This document shows, in pieces, positions 47,911-61,014 of a stretch of DNA of 64,000 bases. A program made the translations under genes and the position numbers. Under the pieces are notes generated by a model, which saw only the letters and a program-made list of their open reading frames with translations, did not search any database and had not been told where the DNA came from. This stretch comes from Ophthalmolycus amberensis (taxonomy: Eukaryota > Chordata > Actinopteri > Perciformes > Zoarcidae), in NCBI GenBank assembly GCA_024529925.1, contig JAFEUB010000908.1:868001-932000 (forward strand), written 5' to 3'. The stretch's first letter is position 1. The number at the start of each line of letters is the position of its first letter.

Positions 47911-50900
47911 GACATCCCAACTAGCACAACACAAACAGCAGAGCCCTGCCAGCTGGCCTACAGGCTTGACATGCTCTGTCTGCTTTTTAGTTAAAGCGCC
48001 ACAGGCCTAAAACCAGGCTTACATGGCTGTCCACAACTCAACTCTTTTGGCTCTGCTAGTGAGGAGTAATTGAACTGAATTGAATCAATGTTCACATTGT
48101 GATATGCTTTCAGTACATGATAATGCCATTATGTCAGAAAAGCAGAGTATTTGATCTTATTAACCACAGGTAATCTGAGGTAAGTTAAATGCAGCTGCTC
48201 AGCACTACCACATGAATGCTTAAAGAGAAGCTTCAATCAGCTCTCTGAAACGGCACTGATTCAATGTGTCCTCCAGAATATTCTCAATACATGAATTAGT
48301 GGCAGATGAAATGCAGTTCAGAGGAAATTAAAGAGGTCATCAGTACAGATTTGTGCAGTTTCATTTTTCATCCCCACTATTATTTCCTGTTCAGCGTATT
48401 TACTTATCCCTATCCCTTTTATTGGATGGTCGGTGCTCTGGCTTGGCTCATTCCAGGGAAGATATTTCATTGGTGTTTCGTTACTATGAAAATGAGTTCC
48501 CTAGACACAGAGGTCATAGCCACAGCCCTTCATGCAGTTGCTCTGTCTGTATTACATCACTTTGAAATCAGGCTTTTCCAAAGCTTCGACTTCTCAATGC
48601 TACCTTTTAACAAGCAGAGTGTTAGTTTTGGGGATTTACCCATTGCCAGGCTTTTAGCATTTTCCTTAAAATTCCAACCACATCACACGGACTTATTTTT
48701 ATTTTTAGACGCCTGACTGCTGAGGAGCAATCGATTCTCGAGCTGCTCCATTTCACTGTATAAACAGAAAATGATTGTAGATTCAGTGCTAAAAGTAATT
48801 TAAGGTTTACTTGATTTGTTGATATAGATCTGACATTTAGCTGAAACAGACATTGCTTTAACTTTAATTGTGAGCAATGAAGCGTGGCAAAAATACAAGC
48901 CTTTTAGTTGCAGGCCAGGGTTCAGAAGAGATATTAACTCTATGTGCTGCACGTACACTGAGTGACTTCAAGAAACTCTGGGAAGTTTTTCGGAAAGTTG
49001 AGTGTCCTATCACTGAAATATTTAAAAAGAGGAAAGCTTTTTCTCTGAAACATTTCAGCATCTTCTTGTTCACTATATTTTTCTCCTCATCTCTCTCTCT
49101 CTTTCTCTCGCTGCCCGCTATTTCTGTAGAAGACAATCTGTGCTTCAAACATGGGGTAAAAAGGACAAAGGAGCTAGCTGTTCATCCAGATCTGATATTT
49201 ATTAACAGACCAACTTTACACCTGAATTTACCCTCAGGCCATCAACAAAGGCTTATCTTATCTCATGTTATCTTATTAGATTGAGACTCAAACCAAATAT
49301 GCTCACACACCCTAACGAAAGTAACGTGTACAATGTATGCTTAAAAATATACACAGTAGAAAATGTTTTGGCATTTTTTCTTTAATACAGTTTGCATACA
49401 GTGGGTCAATAATTCAAATCTCCTTGATCCCCTACCAGAATTTAAGCAAACTCCCTATCTGACTGAGGCAGTTTGAGCCCTCGCCTGTGAGCTGGCCAAG
49501 GGCCACCATGGGAACTTTACTAGAGGGGTTAGCTGGAAAGATTGTGGGAGTGCAGTGACAGTTGGGGCACTTTTCTCATGTGAAAAGGGCCCAGCCGTCC
49601 CGTAGAAAAACACACCACTTCAAACAAAGAGCATCTGTGACCTGATAATGTGGAGTGTGATCTTTTTTCCAAGTAGTGGCAATCTTCCTTTTTTTGCTTT
49701 TTGCTTTCTCCACATTCGTAATCGTAGCCAGGTTAATTAAAGAATCCTTTTCTTAATTTCCCAGAATATAATCGTGACAGTCGTACAGCAGCAAGGTAAC
49801 ATGATCTCATATTTTTGTTCGGTGCTGCTAACCGTGTTGCAAAGTAGTTTTAAGCGTGTCTCCAATGGTGACACCTCATCATGCCGCAGTATGAAATGGT
49901 CCTGAAGTTGAATGAGACCCAAACAAAAGCGTGAGGGAATTAGTACATGCGAGGCACATTTCCAGAAAGTGTTTATGTTCTTCTTAAAGCCTTTCTCTGG
50001 CAGAAGCGATTACATGAACGTCTCCTACTCATTTGTTTTCATCTGAACGTTTGGCTGAGGGGTTTATCCATCTTGACAAGCACATAATGTGGCTTTTGGT
50101 GCTGTGAGGGAGAAAATGAGTGAGATCGGAGGAGAGAGAGGGGAGAAATTGTGAAAGTTAAAACAGAGGCTCTATGGTGGGGTTTTATCACTTTTCTTGC
50201 TCTTCCCTTCCTCTCTTTAACAACATGCTTAACCCCCCAAAGATGTGTTAAAAGATCACAATAATCCCCTCGAAATGACATTAGTCCTCACTCTCCTCTT
50301 TGAGTAGGTGGAATGTATCTGAGCCAAATTACTGAAGACACTCTAGGGTGTTGGGAACGATGTGATAAACACATAAAGTTCCAAATGTAATTTGATTAAG
50401 TCTAAAAAGTATAAATATGGTGTCTGCTCGGCTTCCCATGCTAAGCCAATTAGAAGCTCTGCAGTAAATGAATGTGGGTCCCTATGATAGTTTGACTTGA
50501 CTTCTGCAGCAGTCAAAAGGAATCTTATCAAATAGTGAGCATTATAGGTAAACTTTCCATCATCTGCTGTTGGTCACGATGATTTCTTAAGAAGTAGCAT
50601 TAAAACCATACCAGCATCAAATATAGATTATAGAAAATTCTTTTTACACCTTATTGTGAATCACATTAAATCAGGAAACTGTCAAATACACATTCTTATG
50701 CTCTGTTGAATACTATGATGTACCACACCAACCAAAACCACCATAGTAACAGACCAGGTCAGAAAACAGTATGTTATTTGCTGAGGGAGAAGAGAAAAGG
50801 AAGAAAAGGGAAAATGTGTAAAATAGCTTAGTAGGATTGTCCTCTAAAACACTGTCTCAACCACTTGGCCACTACTTACGGCAAACTTCAAAATAGAGCA

Positions 50901-51364
50901 TTACAGAATGTGGACCTCTCCCTCTACCAATGGTGCATTTGGACATTGCAGAAAGAGCACGGGAATGCTTATTTCGACTCCATCAAGTGGGGAAGCTGGG
51001 AGGCTGGATTGGAGTGCTCAGCCCCTAGAATCGCTGCCAAGATGTGCCACTGACTTGTCAACCAGATTCCAGATACAGAACAGTAAAACAGGAGTGGACA
51101 GGAGGGCATCTATCCATCTATATAGTTTATATATATATACATATAGTGTCATGAGCCTAACATTGTGTTTGCACTCATACGTGTATATGTGTAGCTGTCT
51201 GTTTGCAGATCCACTTCCCCTTGTGGGGGAAGTGTTGGATAATTAGCTGCCTTATCAGCCTGGGACACGGGCAGTCTCCTCTCCACTGACAGGTCATGGA
51301 GCCCAGGACCAGCGGGAGGTTTGAGAAGGAGGAGGTGGGATGATAAGACCACAGGAGAAGAGAC

Positions 51365-51367
51365 AAG

Positions 51368-51402
<35 letters not shown>
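51365..51402 (+). repeat. (GA)n tract within a 220-bp polypurine region
   Basis: A nearly pure GA array. The surrounding 51320-51540 is almost wholly purine on the plus strand. Confidence 0.93.
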
Positions 51403-51403
<1 letters not shown>

Positions 51404-51544
51404 AGAAGGAGCTGAAAAAAGGGGAGAGGGGGAGGGGGCAGAGAGGCAGACAAAACCTGAAAGAGAGAAATGGGATGAGGAGGCAGACAGAGGAGGAGAT
51501 AAAGAGATGGAGCAGATAAAAAGGGGGAGACAGTTAGGCCCCGC

Positions 51545-51660
51545 AAGGACAGAGCAGCTGCTCCGGCCTATCAGCACTTCCACGAGACCTCGGCACTCAT
51601 TAGCATAAATTCGAATGACAAATGTGGCCCGCTTTGGCAAAGACTAATTAATTCACGGAG
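51545..51660. promoter_or_regulatory. Candidate regulatory block with octamer and homeodomain sites
   Basis: ATTAGCAT at 51599-51606 is the reverse of the POU octamer variant ATGCTAAT. It is followed by CGCTTTGGCAAAG and ACTAATTAATTCACGG. The block sits right after the polypurine tract and is much richer in distinct motifs than its flanks. Function is inferred, not shown. Confidence 0.25.
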
Positions 51661-53568
51661 GGGGGAAACTCACCAGAGTAAGAATTCAAATCCTTCAATG
51701 CCACAGGCCTGAACAAGTGTTAAGAGGGAGCGTGTTGAGCTCCATTGTGTTTTGGAATTACTACAGTTGCCTTACATGTCCTGAAAAGGTAACAGCTTTC
51801 CTTTAAGTTGTATTTGTATTTTGTACATATATTTTTTTTCAGAATTCAGGTTGAGCGCTCAATTTATTTGGAAAAGTTTGAGCTTGTTAAAGTAAAATGT
51901 TTTTTTTAAATATATCTTCCATATTTATGCGATGTGTGTGGTTGCGTGTGTGTGTGTGCGTGCGTGTTGGGAGCGTGTGCTTGGGTTGATTAGACTGATT
52001 TCAGTATATTTTCACACACATACAGGCACTCACACACACACACTTTATAAGAGGCAACAATGGACAGGAAAGCTTCGCTCTGAAGTGATGGCAGGCTGTG
52101 CGGCCTGGGAAACACAGGGAAAGGATAAGTGCTCCCCCTTGTGTTCAGCTCAATCTGGTTTCAGAGGCTATGATCATACTCACTAGGACAGTGTGACTCC
52201 AGGTCACATTAAAATGATATTAAACTCTGTCACTATGGATACCTGAACAAAGTTTTGCACACCACAATCTTGCTTTCTTCTTAGCACAGTGAGCATTACC
52301 TCATTCTATCCTCCGTTCCCTTGCCTGAAAAGTCTGCCAACGAAGTGTCTCCTCAACTTTTGTTGCAAGCCTATCGCTCTTAGGGGATTGATGTATAATG
52401 AATCAGTCCAACATGTTGGCAAGTGGCACCGACTGGAGTGGGGGGTCTAAATGATCCGTTTGAATGAGATTATAAAGTGTCTGCTTCATGCACCAGCTTG
52501 TGTTAACCCTAAATTCTCGTTGTTTTCCACTTTACAGCAGGTTTAAGTCCAGGTGTTCCTGCAGCAGCATAAATCTGTGTGTGCGTAACTGTATGTGTGT
52601 ATTAGAAAGAGTGCCTCTCATTCTCTCCTGCTCTATGTCTGTCTCTCCTGCTCACTACCTCCTTAAATCTTTCCTTTTCCTCTCTGTTCTCCAAAACACA
52701 CCACGCTCAGCCAGGTGCAACTGGCATTTTCTTTACCAAATCCCTTGTTAAAGACCCCACAACGGTTGCCCAAGAGTGCTCCCTGCTAAGCCAGGCTCTT
52801 CCTGCACCATAATTGCATCAAAACAGAACATGTTGTGCAGTGTGAGGACTATTTATACATCCACATCAAGAACCAGTTTTTCGCGTTTTCTGCTTTCAAG
52901 GAACATCCTTCTGCTACACTGTGAGTGCATCTGTGTGTGACTCGGGGTGGGTGTTGGGGGAGTAAATGGGTGGCGGTTGGCTGGGTTAGTGTGATTCTCC
53001 AGGTGGCACACAGGGGCCCCAGATGCCGTTGCCCATTACCAATTACCTCAAGACTCCCACACCTGTGAAACGCATTATATCTTGACCAAACACTGAAAGG
53101 AGTTGGTTCTCTTTTCGTCTGACAGTGGCGGACAGCTTAAGGAATTTGAAGGCAATGCTATAACCAACTGTTGGTTCAAAAGGCATCGTTCAGGCTAAGC
53201 CGCAACTATTATGGGCCTACTATTCATATCTTTGCATGAAACCATCACAATTTCCACACGAGCTCTGTATGTAATATGATTGCTCTCTGGTTGAAGCTAC
53301 TGAATGGTCTTTGTTGGACAGATACTCGTGCAATGTTCCAGGCTCTGATGGTCAATTACACTGTAGGCCCGGTCATTTACTTATTTAATACCATTGCTAC
53401 TATGGCAACGTTTGTCTCATTCTAACATGCGGTCATTTTATTTTATTTCTCACATTTGTAGACAAACTTTTAAGGCATCATAATGTCAATGTCAACAAAG
53501 GAAGAAATGTTTCCATACATTACAGTAAACTCAGTAAATCTCAAAACTCAGTTTATTTTTTAATTTCT

Positions 53569-53570
53569 GT

Positions 53571-53639
<69 letters not shown>
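53569..53639 (+). repeat. (GT)35 microsatellite
   Basis: A GT tract of about 71 bp with one TAT interruption near the start. Confidence 0.97.
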
Positions 53640-53640
<1 letters not shown>

Positions 53641-54679
53641 AGGAGGAAAGAAAATGTTCAGCCTATAAAAATATAGGAATATGTTTTGATATATTATGGT
53701 CATGGTAAAATGACCACTCGGTACATGTGAGGAGCTGGTTAGTCAAAGTGATAGTTATGACTTTATGGGTCGGGAGCTGGACCCGAGGCTGAGCACGCTA
53801 AGAACAAAGCAACGTCTGATTCAATGGAAAAACACATAAATGCTGCTTTGGAACTGCAATAGCTACCCTAAAGACAGATACACTTAACTGACTAACAGAA
53901 TGAGAAGCTTAAATACTATATGATACACAATTTAGTTTAGCTGCAAGATAGAGTTCCTCACATAGAAATTGAAACACAGCTGAAAGAAAAATCTGGAAAC
54001 AAGTCATTTTCACTCTTTTTGTCATTAAATATTACATCCGCTAGATTAATCTCACCGATTGCGAGCAGTTATTTGTAAAATCCATCAATTGTTAAATGAA
54101 AAAATATAATCTACAGAGAGCCCACATCTGCAGGGTACAGAACTCAGCCTAAATGCAATGCCTTACACTCACACTATCAACTTCAGAGTGTCCTGACCAG
54201 TAGCTTTGATAGGTTATCTACTGAAGGGACCCTCACATTACTGATAACAAGCCTGGGGAGCTTCAGAGAGAGGGAATACAGCAGCAGGCCCCACCAAAAC
54301 TCCAAGCTAGTAAACATGAATTGCGTCACAATCGCTTTACGGAACCAACAAGATATTGTCATTTGGTTATGCAACTAATTATTTGACATTATGTGAAGTC
54401 CTACATCCCCCCTGTTATTCATCACAAATACATTTTTAGCAACGTTCGCAAGCTTGATATTTTGACTCACTAAAACTAAGGTATGACTGCTGCTACACCT
54501 GGCTGCTGACGCACGTTGAGCAGAGAGGAAGGGAGTGGAGGAATCATGGGAGGAAATGGTTTCATGGCTGAGCTGACTGCTTGAATTAGTGTATCTGAAA
54601 TGGGCATCGTCTGCTAGCACTCTGACATGGTGTTGCTCTCGCCTTTGGCATGAATCCATCCCTTCAGACTGACACACAT

Positions 54680-54702
54680 GCACACACACACACACACACA
54701 CA
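54680..54702 (+). repeat. (CA)11 microsatellite
   Basis: A pure CA tract. Confidence 0.93.
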
Positions 54703-55316
54703 TAGGCACATGCTCACACATGGAAACTCACATCGTGCATTTAGCTTGCCTTCCTCCGACCTCCCCGCTGTGTCTGACACAGCACCCATGATCCTTTGCC
54801 TCGCGGGCTGTGAGCTGTCAGAGTGACAGGGCATGAGGAGGTTGACATGTGACACTGCGAGACAGGATCAAATGTGTCATCATCTCCTCAAACAAAGAAA
54901 CAAATAGATTAGAAACTCTTCTGTGTACCGTGAGCTAATTTGTGTTTGCTATCACAACAATCTTTAAATTTTCATCGACTTTAATTTCATCAGTTTCACC
55001 CATGATTGAGTTCTTTTAATTAGACACGTCTTCAACCAAACCTGCAGTCAAATCGGCGGAAAAAATGTTGTGGCTCATTTATTGTCTTTCTTTCCTGTTT
55101 GGATTCCAAATACCGGTAGACAGAGTTTGAACATAACTGAATGGGATGGGTCAATACAGAGAACTTGAGCTCAATTATTACCTGATCTGAGCAGGCGGAG
55201 GTGTTAAAATTAGATTGGGGCATAACCGTAGAAGATTACTGCAGTAATCCTCTACTCTACTCTCCTGTGTCTGACAAGCTGTCGTTAGGTAGAGCACATG
55301 CAGTAGGATGTGCACA

Positions 55317-55342
55317 CAAACACACACACACACGCACACATG
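55317..55342 (+). repeat. Imperfect (CA)n tract
   Basis: CA dinucleotides with AAA and GC interruptions. Confidence 0.85.
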
Positions 55343-56413
55343 CAAACCCAAAGCTGTCCAGCTCTCACTAGCTGAGTCCAATCCATCCAAGGCTGCCCAG
55401 GCCTCTGCTGTGCTAGCAGACCACACATCCACACATCAGCCCTTTATTGTTCCTTCCACTGTGGTAATGGAAACAGAGTCAATGTGGCACGGAGGGGGAG
55501 GAAGTGGTGGCCAAGGGCTGTGGGCCCCGGGCCCCGGGCCCTGCATGGCCCCTCCATGGTTGGCATCTCTTTACTCACACACACTCATGCACACATATAC
55601 ACATTATACACACAACCTGTCTTTCTCTCCCTCTCTGGATTTGACACACACATATACACCATTATGAGGGAGTTCGGCAAGCCGCACGGTAGTGAAAACA
55701 CACACCGCCTCTGCATCCCTTCAAATGGTAGGAAATCCTGGACATGTCGGGCACATTTAGAAAAATACTTGAGGTTTTGGGGAAATCGGGATCACCTCAT
55801 CTCAGAGTAACGTGATGCTGGATATATTGCAAAATGTAGGGGTGCCCATGTGGAAGCCATCGCAGACCTCGTGCATGCACGTACAAATCAAAGGAGCTCC
55901 AGCCCGGCTGCTAATGAGGGTGACCGTGACGTTTTTATGTTGTTATCCTACTGTGTGGCTTAGGTAATGGCTGTATAGGATGGGAGGAATTTCATCCACA
56001 CACGCACAGGGGGGTCTGGACGGTATTGTTACAGCCGAAACACATTTTTATGGTCTTTGGAGCATTTGAATTATAGTATCAGCTCTACACATGGCAGGTA
56101 GGGTTTAGTGGATGGTAAGCAAGCCGGATTTATTTACTTTAAATGTCTCACAGCAGCCAAACTGACACAGAGCGACTGGTGCTCCAGTTACAGTGGCACA
56201 CGTTCATGTGTGCAAAGAAGAATAGAATAGAAGATATGCTTTCATTTGCTGCACGGGCCTTTTAAAATATAAACAGAACTATAAAATTATTGTTTTGTAT
56301 TCCTCTAATGCTCCAGTGTGTCTTTCACATTTTGCAATTGATCTTCGTGAACAAAGAGCTGTTAGATGCTGTGGTATTAATTGTGTGAGTGCTGGACCTG
56401 GTTGCTGTTTGTA

Positions 56414-56439
56414 TGTGTGTGTGTGTGTGTGTGTGTGTG
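56414..56439 (+). repeat. (GT)13 microsatellite
   Basis: A pure GT tract. Confidence 0.95.
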
Positions 56440-57224
56440 ACAGATACAGCGCGTGCATGCCTGTGTCTGTGTACTTCTGCATCTGTGTGTGTACTTGCAT
56501 GCTCCTGTGCTATCAGTCTTGGTGAGGTCCCTGCCTGGGTGTGTGAAGGTTTGTCTCCCCATGTTGTTGCAGCCTGTGTAATCATGGTATTAATTATTAG
56601 CTGTTTGCTCTCCATCATCCACCTCCCCTGGGGGCGGGCACCGTGCCTGGCCTGCCAAGGGCTGGCTCTGGGTGTCTCATCCACTATAAATCTGCACGGT
56701 TAACATCACAATCATAGAACAGCAGTGTGGAGCACAAGTTCTGGTATGTCTTATTAGAGGGTTGAAAAATGTGAATTGGTTAGGGTAGAACTATTTTTAT
56801 TTGAATTTAAAAAACAAAAATGCAGCTGTGTGAAACAATGCCATGTTGTTTTTTTCTGTGTTTCAAAACCACCCTTATAGCCTGAAATCATGTAGTTCAG
56901 CTAAGAAATAAACAATGCGTCCCCATGGGCTTAGCCTGAATGGTGTGAGAAAAGATGTCTCACTTTATCCTGCTTAATGTCCTCAGGCCGGGCTGTGAAT
57001 TAGTCTCAGCTCTATCTGATCTCATATGTGTCCTTTTCACACAGTGCCACCGGCATATCCCCATCACTTACTAACACACACGCGCTTATGTACATTTGTC
57101 TCCCTCAGATGCCACCATCGGCATTGCTCCTTCAGAGATACTTGTGAAATGAATTGTCTGAAAGAAAGTCACAGCATCTGGCAGTGATTGTGATGCCACA
57201 GGCATCATGTGTGAAACCCAGAGC

Positions 57225-57232
57225 GTGTGTGC

Positions 57233-57313
<81 letters not shown>
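57225..57313 (+). repeat. (GT)44 microsatellite, longest in the window
   Basis: GT repeats of about 89 bp with two GC steps near the start (57232, 57234). Confidence 0.97.
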
Positions 57314-57315
<2 letters not shown>

Positions 57316-58235
57316 TAACCAAGAGAATAAGTGCTTTTAGCCCTGGTAGTCTTTAGGGACAGCTCACCCAATTATTGACCACTAGGACTTTACTCATGTT
57401 TACATGCTGGCTGGTGCCTTCTGAAAACAATTTAGACTTTAGTTTAAGGTCATGATTTACTCTGACAATATTTCACTATTCTTCATAGATCTTTTACTAT
57501 GGCTTCTTATTAAAACATATTAAATTGTGTACAATCAAAAGCAATCCAAAACATTTAAAGTCATTTACTGGATTGAAAGCAATTTAGAAAATTTTAAGAT
57601 TAAACCCCATTATCTATCATTCATCTTGGCCAATTTTGCTTTAGTTGCCTTTCAGCAGTTACCACAGCCTCTGTCATGTTCCCCATTGCTTTCAAATTCA
57701 ATGATAGTCATAAAGACCAGAAAATATCATTTTAGAAAAACACATTTTTTATCAATTTACTGAATGGAAACATAAATGATCGCTATGAACAAAAATCCAA
57801 TAAACCTAAACCAGAAATGGAGATATTTCTTCTGGAACCACAGCAGAGTTAATAAAAATCACTTTATGGTTTTCAGAGACACAACAGCATTTCATTGTCC
57901 AGGATAACGGTTTTGAAGATGAGGTAACAGATTTGAATGCTCCTGTTGCTAGATTCAAAGCATGATTTATTTTTTTCATCTTTAGAATCAAGAAAATAAA
58001 GCATTTGTACAGAGTCTGTTGCATTAATTAACAACTACCAACGTTCCCCTGTGGTTTCCCACCACTTTGAAGATTCCTTCACAATAGACAGAGAGACTTA
58101 ACAATTTACGAACTGAAGGGGGGAAAAAAAATCTCGTGATTGGATCACAATGCCACATGTTAGCTGATTGTGAGCGGAGGAATTGTATCGTAAAAGCAAA
58201 AACCGCCTCTTGGGAATCATGTCAGGAAAAATCCC

Positions 58236-58253
58236 GGGGGGGGGGGGGGGGGG
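58236..58253 (+). repeat. Poly-G run (18)
   Basis: Eighteen consecutive G after AATCCC, a possible G-quadruplex or assembly problem site. Confidence 0.94.
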
Positions 58254-61014
58254 ATGCTGCCAACTAGTCTTGACCAATGACTGGTAAAAAGAGAAAAAAT
58301 CCCTTTTTACTGTTTTTGCTGCAAGACAGAGGGATGTTCTAATCCTCTATTCATTGTTAGGGTTGTACTGGCCGAGGGAAATAGCTTTTTTTGATGGCAA
58401 TGGAGGGGAAAGGGAGCTTTGCCAAAGAGGGCTTCAGAAGTTAATGGGCCGGTTTCTATGCTGACAGTAAAATCTTGGCTGGAGCCATCAGGAGCTTCCA
58501 AGGCGTTATCTACTTCAGCGGTTTTGAAGATTATCTTTAAAGGGAAAACAGAAAATGACAATGTCAAGAACAAGAGAGATGTCTAAAAGCAAAGGTTTAA
58601 TCAAGACTTACACCAGAAGGAATTATCACCAAGCTAAAGCTGATTCATGTTGAGGAAGCATAATACTTCAGAGAAATTCTTCCCAGATAACAGTTGTAGC
58701 CTTGAGATCGTCTCACAAGCAAACAGCATCAGTGGTGCATTCACATTTTGATACAGCACCTAGGGTTGCAATGGAGCTTATTCTATTGCCGGCGGGTAAT
58801 GTTCGATACCATGGATGAAATACTGCCCACGGTAACGGATGCCCCTGCAGAACAAAGAGCCAAGAACAAAATGAGACCCATTTCCGAGTGCTCTAACGTA
58901 CAGGTTCTTATAAACACTGATCTTTATTTCACCAAGGGAAGAGAAAGACAGGAGCTTCTTAAGTCTTTTAAAAATAACACTGCATGCCTGAGCTCTGCCA
59001 AACCTTTACGAAAGCATGAGCAATGTGGGTACTGTATCGTTCATAGCACTTTGGAGTGGGGAAGATCCAACCGGGCAGTCCTCTGGCACAAATATTGGTA
59101 AGGTAACCTGAAGCCTTCAGGACGGACGCGGTGACCCTGTCCTTCACGTTTCTTACTGCAGAACGATGAGCCAAAAGGAAAACAAGTGCCATTCGCTCAC
59201 ACTTGCAAACAGGTGCTGGCAGCCAAAGAAGGAAAGCTGAACACGGAGTTATGAAACTGCTGTGGTAAGATTTTTGTCTCTCGTAAACTGACACTCTCCC
59301 AAACACATAATTAATCACAAAAAGTTGAAGTAACTATTAGTTAGACAATGAAAGGCAGAGGTTGAGAGGAGTGGCAAGGAGAAGGAGGTTGCCTCAGATA
59401 TGGAGGCGAAGAATAGTGGGCGTCTTCGGTTGTTTGCACATGTATGTGTGCTTCACGTGGGTATCCGTGCCCATGTGCACATATTTGTGTGTGTCTGTGC
59501 TTATCCTCCCCTCCAAGGTTTGCCAGAATCTGCTTCAGAGCAGAAACCCAGCCAATAAACCACAAGCCATCAGCAGCCAGGTCAGATTAGGTGTCTGTCG
59601 TTGGCCTTTGTGCAGATAACACGACAATGAGTGGCACTTCCCTACCGCCACTTCACCTCGGCCGTCCCACACTTGTCAGTCCTCCGCCGGTCAGATAGGC
59701 TCTGTCAGTTAAATAAGAGATAAAGGGAAAGTCAGGAGGAGGGAGGGGGGTTGTTCTCTGTTAGTTTAGCACCCTAGTCGGAGGGTTTTTGTTGCTGATG
59801 AGGGTCACAGAAGGAATGGACAGCCTAAAGACAGAGGGGAAGGGGAAGGGAAAGTTGACTGGCACATTAGCCGGTGTCTCCCTATCACTCTGCTTAATCT
59901 GAAGGGACAAGGGATCTCTTGAGTTGTAGGGATGACCATGGGAACGGGGATATGGCGAAGTGAGAGAAGAGGGGACACAACATGTCGAGATACATTTGCC
60001 TTCACGTTTTTCTGTGCACAGATGTCCTCTCACTCTCAGTTCATCCCTTTGCCTGTTTATCTTTCTCATGCACACCAATGTAAAATGATATACCGGGTAC
60101 ATTGGTGTTGCACGATGAGTGTTACGTCTTTCGTCTCGCTGTTTAAAACTTTTTTTCTACCTCTCAATCTTGCTCATTTGAGCTTTGCACAGCCTTCTAC
60201 TTGAAACCCAATTAGTATTTCATAAGAGGCTCATCACCTTTTCACACATATCACTGATGATTAGCCTTCTGGGATAACCTCAACAGAATAGTCTCCTGGA
60301 TGGATTAAGTCAGTCTGTCAACAGGCATCAGCTCAGGCGGGATGAGACCCATGTCAGACCTTACCTCTCTATTTCAGAACAGAGGCGCATGTGCCAAACA
60401 CTGTTATTGAACTGGCACTACAAGAGCGTAACCTAGCCCTTAAAAACACATTAAAGGTGTAGGTTAAGAAATATTGATGTCATATTCAATCAATCATTAT
60501 TATCCTGAGAGGAAAATCCTATTTGTGGTGTAGCAAAATTAGCAATTTTTAGCTTTGGAAATGTCTGGATATCCTGCTTCTAAAATGTGTGTAACAATGA
60601 GCCTCCTCTCTGCCTGTCAAAATATTTTGCCTTTCGTCCTGAGGAATCGGTTCATTTCAGTGAGCTCTCTCCCAATGATGTCGTAACTGACACATCAGAA
60701 AAGGCAATGTCTCCACCTATAGGTGCAAACACGGCACTACAATTTATAACTTTCTTTTTTTTTCCCTCACAAAGCATTTAGGAAGCAGTGCATAAGATGA
60801 GACCAATAAGAAATATATATTTAAATCAGGTTTAGGCTACTAGTGAAAATATCAAAATAAATACTTTTGCTGAAAATCTGTGCGCTATCCTTTATTACGA
60901 GAACAGAAAACACCCGCTCATGATCACCTCACTGTTACAATTTGAGTCCATTTTTGTGTGCTGTGAAAATATATTTAGTAAATGCTTTATTTCAAAGTAG
61001 TAAACATGTAATGT

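Larger units (their letters stand above)
46731..51319. other. Intergenic DNA; CpG-bearing patch at 47620-47800
   Basis: The patch 47620-47800 has a cluster of CpG (GACGGCGCGC, GACCGCGTGCGTC) in a mostly CpG-poor window and could be a small CpG island. An open frame of 136 codons at 48306-48716 has no recognised domain. The remaining sequence is AT-rich. Confidence 0.45.
51661..60985. other. Intergenic DNA rich in GT microsatellites
   Basis: It contains the two longest GT arrays and an 18-G run. A 117-codon open frame at 58748-59101 has no recognised domain and is opposed by a similar open frame on the other strand. A GGGCCCC heptamer repeats about three times at 55522-55541. No gene is supported. 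Confidence 0.5.

Noticed and set aside
48306..48716. 136-codon open frame on the plus strand
   Set aside because: No recognised domain, Phe/Leu-rich composition, and no supporting splice or promoter signals. It could be regulatory sequence that happens to be open.
51149..51640. 163-codon reverse-strand open frame rich in Ser/Leu/Pro
   Set aside because: It is the antisense of the polypurine tract, so low complexity explains the openness.
58748..59318. Opposing open frames of 117 and 116 codons
   Set aside because: Neither contains a recognisable domain, they overlap each other, and no splice logic links them to neighbours.
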